Shown piece after piece: positions 8,599 to 17,600 of a stretch of DNA of 64,000 nt. Each line of letters begins with the position of its first letter. Within the stretch, counting starts at the first letter, position 1. A program made the position numbers and the translations under genes. Below the pieces are notes generated by a model. It ran no database searches. It was not told the DNA's origin and saw only the letters and a list, made by a program, of their open reading frames with translations. This DNA comes from Granulicella sibirica (GTDB lineage: Bacteria > Acidobacteriota > Terriglobia > Terriglobales > Acidobacteriaceae), in the NCBI RefSeq assembly GCF_004115155.1, contig NZ_RDSM01000003.1:620001-684000 (forward strand). Reading direction: 5' to 3'.

Positions 8599-9465
8599 CT
8601 ACAGCACCATCAACAACTTCCGGAGAGCAGCCGGGGGATGATCACGCCGCCACAGAAGGGCAAGGCGCACCTCGTGCCGAGTGTTCTTGAGAGGAATGAA
8701 GGCGACGCCGGGGTGTTCGAGCGTGCGGATCGTCGTCGGCAGGATGGAGATGCCTACGCCTGCGGCGACCATTCCGAGCGCGGTCTGCGCCGTCGTGATC
8801 TCCTGAATCAGGTGCGGCCGGAAGCCGGAGTCCTCGCACTCGGCCATGATCGCATCGCGCAGAGTGGTGGCGACCTTGCGGGAGGGAACGACGAAGACCT
8901 CCCGGGAGAGTTCGCTGATGTCGAGATCCTCTTTCCGCGCGAGAGGATGGTTCTCGGGCAGAACGGCGAAGAGGGACTCGGCCGGAAGCCGGGAGGTCTC
9001 GAACTCTGGTGTCGACTGCGCGTAGCCAATGCCGACATCGATGCTTCCGTCCCGTAGGGCGCGCAACTGCGCTTCCGCACCGATCTCGGTCAGGTGGACG
9101 CGGATGTCAGGGTAGCGGTCGCCGAAGTTCTTGACGACCCGGGGTACGACGCGAATTCCCGCTGCGCTGCTGAAGCCAAGCGAGAGATTGCCGGCTTCGC
9201 CCCGCGCGACCTTGCGGGCGGCATTTTTCGCCAGTTCGAACTGGTGCAGGCTGCGTTCGGCCTCGGCGAGAAAGACCGCGCCGGCCTCGGTAAGGAGGAG
9301 GGTGCGCCCGTTGCGGGCGATCAGCGTCGCTCCGAGCTCCTGCTCGAGATGTTGGATGTTCTGGGTCAGCGCGGGCTGCGCGACGTGTAGTTGCTCAGCG
9401 GCCCGCGTCATGTGCAGCGTGCGCGCGAGCACGGAAAAGTAACGAAGATGACGGTTTTCGATCAG
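8599..9465 (-). CDS. LysR-family transcriptional regulator (probable CTG start)
   Basis: A LysR-type DNA-binding regulator with an N-terminal winged helix-turn-helix (HMTRAAEQLHVAQPALTQNIQHLE) and a C-terminal periplasmic-binding-like effector domain. The usual family N-terminus MIENRHLRYF is encoded here as CTG ATC GAA AAC..., with CTG at 9465. There is no ATG, GTG or TTG between this CTG and an in-frame TAA upstream. GGCGAGG lies eight bases before the CTG and would serve as its ribosome site. The next candidate, a GTG at 9432, would drop 11 residues including the start of the first helix. It is divergent from the small gene at 9638, the likeliest regulatory neighbour, although LysR targets cannot be read from sequence. 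Confidence 0.85.
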   Translation of the reverse strand: MIENRHLRYFSVLARTLHMTRAAEQLHVAQPALTQNIQHLEQELGATLIARNGRTLLLTEAGAVFLAEAERSLHQFELAKNAARKVARGEAGNLSLGFSSAAGIRVVPRVVKNFGDRYPDIRVHLTEIGAEAQLRALRDGSIDVGIGYAQSTPEFETSRLPAESLFAVLPENHPLARKEDLDISELSREVFVVPSRKVATTLRDAIMAECEDSGFRPHLIQEITTAQTALGMVAAGVGISILPTTIRTLEHPGVAFIPLKNTRHEVRLALLWRRDHPPAALRKLLMVL

Positions 9466-9637
9466 ATCGGCACCCTCGCCTTTTGTAAATCTTTATTTCA
9501 GTAAGCTACAGTTTCATCAACAAAGTTCGACTGAGTATCACCCTTATGAACTTTCTTATCAAACATCAGGAAAAAAACGATTGGGCAAAGAGCGGTGCGA
9601 TGTGGTCTAAATGACTATCCCACATCGAGAGAGCACA

Positions 9638-9901
9638 ATGAACGAGCTCAGCCCCGCGGAAGTGGCTGTACGCGGTTTTCTGCGGGAAACGATCGAGGCG
9701 GTACGGCTCGAACTCACGTTCTCGATCACCGTGCACCCTGGCGAGCCCACACGGCTTGAGGTCGTCTTTCGTGGGAGGGATACGCTGCTTCTGACGCAGA
9801 ATGAAGGCGACCTTCTTCAGGCGTTGAAGTACTTTGCCAACGCGGTCTCAGGGTTTGACGAAAACGCCACCGACCGCGTCGTGCTCTCGGTTCGTGACTG
9901 A
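9638..9901 (+). CDS. Small protein resembling a Jag-type KH domain
   Basis: An 87-residue cytoplasmic protein. From residue 10 it reads as an alpha/beta domain: an initial helix (FLRETIEAVRLEL), a strand rich in Val/Ile, and a helix with NEGDLLQALKYFANAVSG. The last segment resembles the GxxLDALQYLxN helix of the KH domain in Jag/SpoIIIJ-associated proteins, but the GxxG loop is replaced by TQNEGD, so RNA binding is uncertain. The ATG at 9638 follows a GAGAGAG ribosome site, which favours it over an ATG nine codons upstream. Jag proteins normally sit beside yidC; this one does not, so it is an orphan. Confidence 0.55.
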   Translation: MNELSPAEVAVRGFLRETIEAVRLELTFSITVHPGEPTRLEVVFRGRDTLLLTQNEGDLLQALKYFANAVSGFDENATDRVVLSVRD

Positions 9902-9920
9902 GGTCAATGGCAAAGTCACG

Positions 9921-11909
9921 CTAATGCACATCTGACGATGTGGCGTAGAGGGAGATGTTGGCGTTCGACAGGACCGCGAGCCGTTGGCCATCTGGCGAGA
10001 GCGCGAACGATTGCTCGGCGAGAGACACGCTCGGATCGACCGTATTAAAGAGGCGCTTTCCATCGGCGATGCGGTAAATGCTGATCTCCTGCTCATGCAA
10101 GTCTTCCTTGTGGAAGCGGTCTCCGCGCGCCTTCGAATGCAGTGCTCGCACGACACGGATGGCGAACTGCGACCCGTTGCTGCTCGACGAAGATTGCTCC
10201 AGCTCCTGCGAGCTGCCGCGCGCTTTGAGGATAGGGTGCCCATCCAGGCGAAGCATCCGGTACCAGTTCTGGAGTGGCTGGCTGGTGCAGCCCTTCAGGA
10301 AGAGCGATCCCGGAAGCGGTGCTGAGACTGTGGGGTGACAGGTCGAAGTGGTCGTTGCGATCGTCCGTTCGGAGCGATCCCACAGGTAATCGGTTATGCG
10401 CCAGCGGTCGTGGCCGGCTGGAACCACGCGAATTTCACCGTCGTCCGAGAGAACCGGTATCGGGATCGACGTCGTCTGCCGGGCCGTGAGCAGGAGGGTG
10501 AATGATCGGTCGAAGAGCTGGACGTCTATGTCTTCCTCGGGTTCGTAGCCAAGTGTGTTGTAGAGCTGATCGTGGCTCTCGCGGGTGTAACGCTCATGGA
10601 GCGTTCCTATGGCGATGCGTTCTCCGAGCGGAGAGAGAGTTGCGAAGGCGAGCTCTCCCGGTACGTCGATGGATCGTATCGTATCCAGGTTGGCATCGAG
10701 CAGACGAAGCTGATGTCCGATGTGGACGAGAATCTCGTTGGAACCGGATCGCCAGAGGAACCGGCCGTCGCCCTGCACCTGCCACTCGCGAATCTTCTTT
10801 ACAGCCAGAGTCGCCGGGTCGAGCAGAACGGCTCGTATCTGGCGCATGGACTCGCCGCGAAAGCCGGCCGGAAGGCGCTGGCGCAGCTTATGGGAGTCGA
10901 AGGTGAAGAGCAAGTTGTGCTCGTCGATAAAGGTGAGGGTGGATTCGTAGTCGAACGCCGTGTACTCCCTGCGATCGTGTGGCACGAAGCCGAGCGTGCC
11001 AGCCGGGAACATGAGCGCAGCCTTGGCAATCTCGGATCTGGCTGGCGGAGCCACGACCGTGCAGGACGCCGCGCAGACCTCGGTCTCGTCCGGCAGCGCA
11101 GGAGCGACCACGACGGTGGGAGGCGGCGTGAGCTTCGTGGGAGCCGGCGTCCCCGCGCCCTTGGCCATCATCTCCGGTGCAGCGCGCACGACGGCCGGTA
11201 CGGGCATCAGGACGAGTTGCGTGGCTCCATCGATATGCAGGTTGTTCTTTGGATCGGTGATGACGGAGCCGTCGTCCTGACCGTCACCCGGATCGAGGGT
11301 GATCTTGTCCAGCCCGAAGACCATGCCGGCGAGGATTACCGTAGGCAGTTCGCGCTTCCGGCGGTTCGACTGGCTCATGTCCTGGCTGGGATCATAGGGA
11401 GGAGGTGCTGGGGCAGTTCGGCCGCCACCCATGGTCAGTGGGGCTCGTGGGCTGATTGAGCCGAAGAGCCCAGCACGATCCAGCAACGGCGAACCTTCAT
11501 CGACTCTCTGCTCGCCGATCATTGCAAAAATGCGAAAACGCACCTCAGCCGGTCCGTTTCCGTGGCAGTTAGCGTGGTCGAAGAGAATTGTGAAGCTTGT
11601 GCCCTTGTTCTGCTTCGTCCGCTGCTGGATTGCGGAGATGTGTCCCGTGATCAGGGCGCCGGATGGAAGGGGACAGGCTGGATAACTCCAGTCGAAGCGG
11701 CTCTTCGCGAGCACCGGCGAGCCCACAGCAAGCTTCGAGGCGTCCAGAGGCGCGAGGAGCTCCGCCTGCAGAGGGGCCTGCGGGTTGATGCGCCGCTCCG
11801 TGCGACTAGAGCCCTTCTGGGCCGAGACAGGGGGAGATATCCCGAACAATGCGGCACACGAAAAAAGAAATGCGCTGACGATCTTGGGAGAGATGAAACC
11901 GCTCAACAA
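9921..11909 (-). CDS. Large secreted protein with C-terminal propeller-like repeats
   Basis: A 662-residue exported protein of unknown function. Residues 1-30 form a signal peptide ending in SAQ. Residues about 45-150 form a beta-rich module (LLAPLDASKLAVGSPVLAKSR followed by GALITGHISAI). A Pro-rich and Ala-rich linker (about 160-290, with APAPPPYDP and TPPPTVVVAPALP) separates it from a C-terminal half with WD40-like strands such as ISIYRIADGKRLF and FALSPDGQRLAVL. Four Cys occur in pairs (CAASC and others). It looks like a lineage-restricted acidobacterial surface protein. No enzymatic motif was recognised. Confidence 0.7.
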   Translation of the reverse strand: MLSGFISPKIVSAFLFSCAALFGISPPVSAQKGSSRTERRINPQAPLQAELLAPLDASKLAVGSPVLAKSRFDWSYPACPLPSGALITGHISAIQQRTKQNKGTSFTILFDHANCHGNGPAEVRFRIFAMIGEQRVDEGSPLLDRAGLFGSISPRAPLTMGGGRTAPAPPPYDPSQDMSQSNRRKRELPTVILAGMVFGLDKITLDPGDGQDDGSVITDPKNNLHIDGATQLVLMPVPAVVRAAPEMMAKGAGTPAPTKLTPPPTVVVAPALPDETEVCAASCTVVAPPARSEIAKAALMFPAGTLGFVPHDRREYTAFDYESTLTFIDEHNLLFTFDSHKLRQRLPAGFRGESMRQIRAVLLDPATLAVKKIREWQVQGDGRFLWRSGSNEILVHIGHQLRLLDANLDTIRSIDVPGELAFATLSPLGERIAIGTLHERYTRESHDQLYNTLGYEPEEDIDVQLFDRSFTLLLTARQTTSIPIPVLSDDGEIRVVPAGHDRWRITDYLWDRSERTIATTTSTCHPTVSAPLPGSLFLKGCTSQPLQNWYRMLRLDGHPILKARGSSQELEQSSSSSNGSQFAIRVVRALHSKARGDRFHKEDLHEQEISIYRIADGKRLFNTVDPSVSLAEQSFALSPDGQRLAVLSNANISLYATSSDVH

Positions 11910-11953
11910 TGCAACTCCGTGACGTTGGCCTTTGCTGCAAGTTTCAGCGTACC

Positions 11954-13687
11954 CTACGCATCCGCGACGTGCCTCCCGCCGGCGGGCGGAGCATCGCGCT
12001 CCACGGGGTCGATGAAGGTTCCGTTCAACTGCGCGCGGAGATGTTCGTCATCCGTCCGGTTGAAGTAGGCGCGAAGGTCTTCCTCGGGTTCGCGGGCTGC
12101 GAGATATCCACGCAGAAGGCGTTCGATGGCGGCGGGGCAGTCCTCGGCGGCGGCGCGGAAGCCGAGTGGGCGAGCCGGGCGGGCATACTTGCCCACCGCA
12201 CCACCGACGCAGAAGTAGAAGGCGTCGACTGTCTTGCCATCCTTTTTGAGCTTCTTGCCCTCGAGGCCGATATCGGCGATCCAGTGCTGGCCGCAGGAGT
12301 TGGTGCAGCCCGTGACATGCAGCTTGATCTGTTGATCGAAGGCTGGGAGACGGTCTTCGAGCTCGGAGACGAGCCACTTCGAGAAACCCTTGGTCTCGGC
12401 GATGGCCAGCTTGCAGAACTCGGTGCCGGTGCAGGCGATGGCTCCGCGCCAGAAGGGGGAGACCTCGACGTGGAGGTCGATGGCCTTCAAGTCTTCGACG
12501 AGTTCGCGGACGTGCTCATTCTTGATGTTCACGAGCAGGATGTTCTGCATGATGGTCGCGCGAAGGCTTCCGTCGCCGTACTTCTCGGAGAGCTCGGCGA
12601 GGCGCTCAAGCTGGTCGCCGGAGAGGCGTCCACGCAGGACACTCGCGCCGACGGCGGAGAGGCCGGGCTGCTTCTGCGGGGTGATGCCGATGTGGTCGCG
12701 ATAGACGTCGTCAGGGATGATGTCTTCGGTGACGGGTGAAGGGTCGAGCTTGTAGCCGAGTTTCGCTTCAATGGCCTCGAGCATGGTCTCCGCGGTCCAG
12801 CCGTGGCGCATAAAGAGGTACTTGATGCGGGCGCGGGTGCGGTTCTCGCGGAGGACGTCCTGCTCGCGGAAGATGCGGACCACGGCTTCGACGACGTCGT
12901 AGGCCTTGTCCTGCGGGATGAACGCGGGGATGCGAACGGAGATGTGCGGCTCGGTCGAGAGGCCGCCGCCGACGCGGAGGGTGTAGCCGATCTCTTCGAG
13001 GCCGTTCACCTCGCGTTTGATGGCGGTGAGCGCGACATCGTTGATCTCGGGGTAGGCGCACCACAGGGGGCAGCCGGTGACGCAGATCTTGAACTTGCGC
13101 GGCAGGTTATAGAACTCGGGGTTCGCGGTGAGCTTGTGGGCGATCTCGAGGGCGAGCGGGCTGCCGTCGAGCAACTCGTGATGGTCGATGCCGGCGATGG
13201 GGCAGCCGGTGACGTTGCGGACGACGTCGCCGCAGGCTCCCTTGGGCGAGAGACCGACGGCGGTGAGGGCGTCGGTGACGTCGACGAGCGCGCCGATCGT
13301 GAGCCAGTGAAGCTGGATGTTCTGGCGGGTGGTGATGTCGGAGAGGTTGCGGGCGTACTTCTTGGTCAGATGGGCGATGACGCGAAGCTGCTCGCTGGTA
13401 AGGATGCCGTTGGGCAGGCCGATGCGCATCATGAAGTACTCGGTCGCCTTGCCCTCGCCGGCTGTGCCGCCGGTGACGCCGAGGCCGTCGCCCTGGGTGT
13501 AGACGCCCCACCACTTGAAGTAGAGGCCGGTCCACTCGGGAAGAACGGAGTCACGTCCCTGCTTGGCGAACTCGCGTACCTCGTCCCACGCGTCCCAGGG
13601 GTTCTTGGCGAGCTTCAGCCGCTCGGACTTCTGGGCCTTGGTTTCCTTGACGGGGGCTGCGGGGACGGGGGTGGTTGCGTCGGGCAT
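11954..13687 (-). CDS. Siroheme-dependent nitrite/sulfite reductase
   Basis: A 577-residue ferredoxin-type nitrite/sulfite reductase, which reduces sulfite to sulfide or nitrite to ammonia by six electrons. It has the duplicated ferredoxin-like and siroheme-binding halves. The [4Fe-4S]-siroheme ligands are visible as C419-x5-C425 (ACTGTEFCK) and C461-x3-C465 (GCTNSCGQHW). A Tyr in GVYTQGDG (residue 63) and Cys162 in TGCPIAG match positions that form a Tyr-Cys link in the mycobacterial homologue; I have not verified this. The ATG at 13687 has an AAAGGA ribosome site. An upstream in-frame start would begin inside the terminator hairpin and is rejected. The Cys-rich leader upstream argues for sulfite reduction and cysteine synthesis rather than nitrite. 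Confidence 0.9.
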   Translation of the reverse strand: MPDATTPVPAAPVKETKAQKSERLKLAKNPWDAWDEVREFAKQGRDSVLPEWTGLYFKWWGVYTQGDGLGVTGGTAGEGKATEYFMMRIGLPNGILTSEQLRVIAHLTKKYARNLSDITTRQNIQLHWLTIGALVDVTDALTAVGLSPKGACGDVVRNVTGCPIAGIDHHELLDGSPLALEIAHKLTANPEFYNLPRKFKICVTGCPLWCAYPEINDVALTAIKREVNGLEEIGYTLRVGGGLSTEPHISVRIPAFIPQDKAYDVVEAVVRIFREQDVLRENRTRARIKYLFMRHGWTAETMLEAIEAKLGYKLDPSPVTEDIIPDDVYRDHIGITPQKQPGLSAVGASVLRGRLSGDQLERLAELSEKYGDGSLRATIMQNILLVNIKNEHVRELVEDLKAIDLHVEVSPFWRGAIACTGTEFCKLAIAETKGFSKWLVSELEDRLPAFDQQIKLHVTGCTNSCGQHWIADIGLEGKKLKKDGKTVDAFYFCVGGAVGKYARPARPLGFRAAAEDCPAAIERLLRGYLAAREPEEDLRAYFNRTDDEHLRAQLNGTFIDPVERDAPPAGGRHVADA

Positions 13688-13711
13688 CGGGTGCGAATCC
13701 TTTTTGGATAT

Positions 13712-13743
13712 TGCAAGAAAGAAGCCCACTCTGAAGAGTGGGC
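13712..13743 (-). terminator. Leader terminator (attenuator) before sulfite reductase
   Basis: On the minus strand GCCCACTC, loop TTCA, GAGTGGGC forms a perfect 8-bp stem (13743-13724), followed by TTCTTTCTT. It lies between the Cys leader stop and the reductase start, where it can only serve as an attenuator. A competing pairing is available: GAGT (13773-13770) with ACTC (13739-13736) and CGCG (13768-13765) with CGCG (13746-13743). This would break the terminator stem. A third hairpin, CGCGA/TCGCG (13780-13765), competes with that antiterminator. Confidence 0.75.
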
Positions 13744-13786
13744 GCGGAGGCTTTTGCCGTTGGTCGCGAACTCGGTCGCGGAGGGC

Positions 13787-13843
13787 TCAGGCTTGCGCGA
13801 GGCAGCGGCGACAACAGAGCGGCGCGTTTGAGACCTGTGGCAT
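13787..13843 (-). CDS. Cys-rich leader peptide of the sulfite reductase gene
   Basis: An 18-codon ORF beginning ATG at 13843 and ending TGA at 13787, encoding MPQVSNAPLCCRRCLAQA. Three of the 18 codons are Cys, at positions 10, 11 and 14, separated by two Arg codons. It lies 100 bases upstream of the reductase start on the same strand and is followed by an intrinsic terminator. Regulatory leader peptides use exactly this layout, with codons for the end product of the pathway, and cysteine leaders before sulfur-assimilation genes are known in Actinobacteria. TTGAAG sits just before the ATG as a weak ribosome site. The ORF is seen directly; its regulatory function is inferred. Confidence 0.75.
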   Translation of the reverse strand: MPQVSNAPLCCRRCLAQA

Positions 13844-13915
13844 ATCTTCAAGGCTAATTTGACGGGCGGGAGGCGTCAAGAATCGGGTAGGCCTTCCGCC
13901 CCATGCCCGTCCTGT

Positions 13916-14590
13916 TTAATCGGCTTCGACGAGCGAGAGCTTGTGGCGAACATCCGATCCCCGGACCCAGAAGATAACGTCTTCGGCGATGTTGGTGGCG
14001 TGGTCGGCGGCGCGTTCGAGGTTGCGCGAGATGATGATGGCGCTGAGCGCCTGCTCGGAGCAGGAGGGGGTCTGCTGCATGACGTCAATCAACTCGGTCT
14101 GGACGGCGCGGTTCATGCGGTCGATCTCGTCGTCCATGGCGAGGACGGATTCGCCGAGCTTGGCGTCGGCTTCCAGGAGAGCCTGGACGGCGCGGCGGAT
14201 CATGACGCCGACCTTTTCGCCCATGTCCTTGATGTCGATGGGGAGGTGGATGCGCGGTTTGACGTCGAGGTTGATGGCGCGGCGGGCGATGCCGGTGGCC
14301 TGGTCGCCGATGCGTTCGAGGTCTCCGTTGATCTTGATGACGGAGAGGATGAACCGGAGGTCGACCGCCATCGGTTGTTCTTTGGCAAGGAGCTCGTAGG
14401 CCATCTCGTCGACCGTGGTCTCGGCGGCGTTGATGGCCTTCTCGATTTCGAGGACGTGGCTCGCAAGTGCAACATCGCGCGTGACATAGGCCTCGACCGA
14501 GAGTTCAAGGGCCTGCTGCGAGAGAGCGGCCATGGCGAGGAGCTTGTCTTTCAGTGCGGCGAGTTGCTGGTGGAAATTGATGCGCGGCAT
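13916..14590 (-). CDS. phoU: PhoU phosphate signalling protein
   Basis: A 224-residue all-alpha PhoU protein, a cytoplasmic negative modulator linking the Pst phosphate transporter to the PhoR kinase. The protein has two similar three-helix halves. Each carries the family's metal-site helix pattern: FILSVIKINGDLERIGDQATGIA in the first half (residues about 79-101) and SAIIISRNLERAADHATNIAEDV in the second. The length is normal. No pst, phoR or phoB gene is adjacent, so it is an isolated copy here. The spacer to the downstream leader peptide (13844-13915) has a GACGGGC/GCCCGTC repeat but no good U-tract, so read-through is possible. Confidence 0.92.
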   Translation of the reverse strand: MPRINFHQQLAALKDKLLAMAALSQQALELSVEAYVTRDVALASHVLEIEKAINAAETTVDEMAYELLAKEQPMAVDLRFILSVIKINGDLERIGDQATGIARRAINLDVKPRIHLPIDIKDMGEKVGVMIRRAVQALLEADAKLGESVLAMDDEIDRMNRAVQTELIDVMQQTPSCSEQALSAIIISRNLERAADHATNIAEDVIFWVRGSDVRHKLSLVEAD

Positions 14591-14630
14591 ACAGGTATTC
14601 TGACGGATTTGTGTGTCTGGCGGGTGAAAA

Positions 14631-17600
14631 TCAGTGGATAGCTTGTGGGGCGTTGTCTGGATAGAGCAGGTACGGGGCGCGCTTTTTGCGGAACTCGTCG
14701 AGGGAGGGCGTCCAGGAGGCGGCGATGGCCTTCGGATCGTCGCCGCGCTGGAGGGCGGCGAGGGTGTCGGCGTTGGCGATGATGCGCATGCTGCGGTCGA
14801 GGTTGAACTGCGTGGGGTAGAGCTTGTGGACGCAGGTCATGATCTCCATCGCCATCTCGGCGACATCGAGGACGGATCGGTCGGTGAGGTTGATGTGGAG
14901 GCCGGGGATGGTCTGGCCGTGGTAGGGGTAATGGTCGGGTGTTTCGATGATGGAAAGGGTGGTGGGGGTGAAGGTTATGCCGGGGATGTTGCGCGGGGTG
15001 AGGCAGGCGAGGACGTCTTCCGGCTTGAGGTAGGGTGCGCCGAAGTGCTCGAAGGGGGTGTCCGTCCCACGACCAACCGAAAGGTTGGTCGTTTCAAAAA
15101 GCCCGACGCCAGGGTAGAGGGTGGCGGCGGTCAGTGAGCGGAGGTTCGGGCTTGGCGGCGTCCACGGGATGCCGGTGGTGTCGAGGTATTGCGGGCGCGT
15201 CCAGTTCTCAAGAGGGACGACGGTGAGGTGAGCTCCGAGGCCCTTGCCGGTCGTTTGTGCTGGCTTCGGCGTTGATGTGCTTTCGACGAAGATCCCGGTG
15301 GGATGGGCGGTCGCGGTGGCTTCACCGTTGTAGAAGCGGGCGAGTTCGCCGATGGTCATGCCGTGACGCGCCGGGAGAGGCGTGTAGTCGACGTACGACT
15401 GGCGACCGGTGTCCGAGATTGGTCCCTGGATGGCGAAGTCGGTGCCGCTGCTTGGGTTTGGATGGTCGAGGACGATGATCTCGAGCTCGTGCTTATAGTC
15501 GCGGCGTTCGTCGGCGGAGGCTTCCAGGAAGTAAGCCATCGCGGTGTCGAAGGTCCAGAAGCGATTGCCGACGTCCTGAAGATCGATGAGGACGGCGTCG
15601 AGGTCCTTGAGTTGGGCGTGAGTGGGACGGCGGTCGCCGGGTTTGGGGCCGTAGAGGCTGGTGATGGGGAGGTTGGTGGCGGAGTCGAACTCGGCCTTGA
15701 TGGCGGTCGTCTCCTGCTTGGCGGAGAGGCCGTGCTCGGCGGCGAAGAGCGTCGTGAGGTGAAGCGTGGGAAGGGCTTTCGTGGCTTCCTTGGAGATGAC
15801 ATCGATGGTGCGTTGGCCCATCGAGTCGAGTCCGGCGACGTTGGTGAGGATGCCGAGATTGAGGCGGTTGTTGTGACGCTTCGCGGCTTCGGCGAGAGCT
15901 GTGTAGTGGGTCTTTTCGAGGACGTCGATACCGGTGAGGGTGGGCTGTGAAGAGGCATCCGAGAGCGTGCTTCTAAGCTGGCGGCTCTGGTAGAGGCCAA
16001 CTTTGCTGTTATCCGCGCAGAGCGTGATGATTCCTCGGGATGGGTCGCAAGCGGTGTTCGGGGTGTTGGCCTCCTTAACCATCTCTTCATGCAGACCGAG
16101 CGCCAGCGCGGCGGCGGTAGCGACCTGCCCGCGCAGGACGGAGACCGAGCCATGCTGGCGGGGGTGTACGGCGTTCGTGAGCAGGACGACGTAGGTGTCG
16201 GAGCCAGGATCCATCCAGAGCGTGGTTCCGGTGAAGCCGGTGTGGCCAAAGCTGCCGATGGGGAAGATCTCACCGCGCGGGCGGGAGAAGGCGGTGTTGA
16301 TGTCCCAACCGAAGCCTCGCGTCGCGACGCCCTTCGTCGTCTTGAGGTCCTGGGTAAAGATGGTTGCGCCGGAGAGCGCGGTCTTCGGCTGCTGCGGCGT
16401 GGTCATCAATTCCAGCGTGGATTGCCTGAGGGGGAAGTTGCTTGGGCGTCCGGCGAGGCGGTCGAGAAGGGCCTGGGCGTAGAGGGCGACGTCCCCGGCG
16501 GTTGAGAAGACCCCGGCGTGCCCGGCGACTCCACCCATGCGGCGCGTTGTAGGGTCGTGGACCATGCCGCGGAGGAGGTGGTCGAAGTCGGGATTCTGTT
16601 CGGCGTTCCACTCATCGTCATGCGCGGTTGGGGCGGTGGTGGGGTCGAGCGAGTAAGGCGACCATGTGCCCGCGAGGCACTTGACGAGGATGCGGCCGAT
16701 TGGCTTGGGGCCGACTTCGACGTTGGCACCGACCTTTTTGGCCAGGCCGCAGGTCTTTTCGAAGGGGTGGTAGCCGGTGTGGATCATGCCAAGGGGAAGA
16801 AAGATGTGCTCGGTCGCGTACGCGTCGAGGGTCTGGCCGGAGACGGCTTCGACGATGGCGCCTAGCGTGATGAAATTGATGTCGGAGTAGACGAAGGTCT
16901 CGCCGGGCGCGGACTTGAGCGGGGTGGCCATGGCGCGGCGGATGCCTTCGGCTTTATCCGGCGCGGAGAGACCCCAGGGGACGTCCTTCAGGTCTACGTC
17001 GGGGGCTTCGCCGGAGTAATGCGTGAGCATCATGCGGATGGTCACCTTGGCGCGCTGGGCGTCGCCGTCGGGGTTGAAGGCGGGGAGATACTTCTGGATG
17101 GGATCGTCGAGGCCAATCTTGCCCTGCTCGTAGAGCTGCATGATGGAGGTCGCGGTCGAGAGGCACTTCGACAGTGAGGCCATGTCGAAGAGGGTGTCTT
17201 CGGTCATGGGCTCACCGGGTGAGGGGAGGCCGTCGAGGCCAGGTTCGTTGTCCAGCTTCCGCTGTCCGTAGGCGTGTTCGAAGACGTTCTTGCCGGAGTG
17301 CCCGACGATGACGACCGCTCCGGGAAGCTTCTTCGCCGCCACGGCATCATTGACGAGTGCGGTGATTGGAGTGAAGTCCGGGGTGAAGCTTGGGTCGGGA
17401 GCCTTCGCCTGTGCGATGGCCTGTACCGCGACAAGGGCGATCAGGCCGGTGACTGCGGCCTTGGTGAGGGACTGCTTGCGGAAGACGAGGCTGGCGAGGG
17501 AGCCGACGGCGAAGGTCACGAGGGCTCCGAGAAAGACAAACCACGTGAAGGCGACATGGGGGACGGTGAGGTAGCGAGTGGCTTGCGGTGTGGTGGCCGT

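Noticed and set aside
13688..13729. Upstream start for the sulfite reductase
   Set aside because: It begins in the terminator hairpin and adds 14 residues lacking family similarity.
13861..13911. GACGGGC/GCCCGTC inverted repeat after phoU
   Set aside because: The loop is long and there is no run of T after it, so I do not call a terminator.
15070..15091. Perfect 9-bp hairpin with GAAA loop
   Set aside because: It lies inside the conserved TTNLSVGRG coding segment and has no U-tract; probably incidental.
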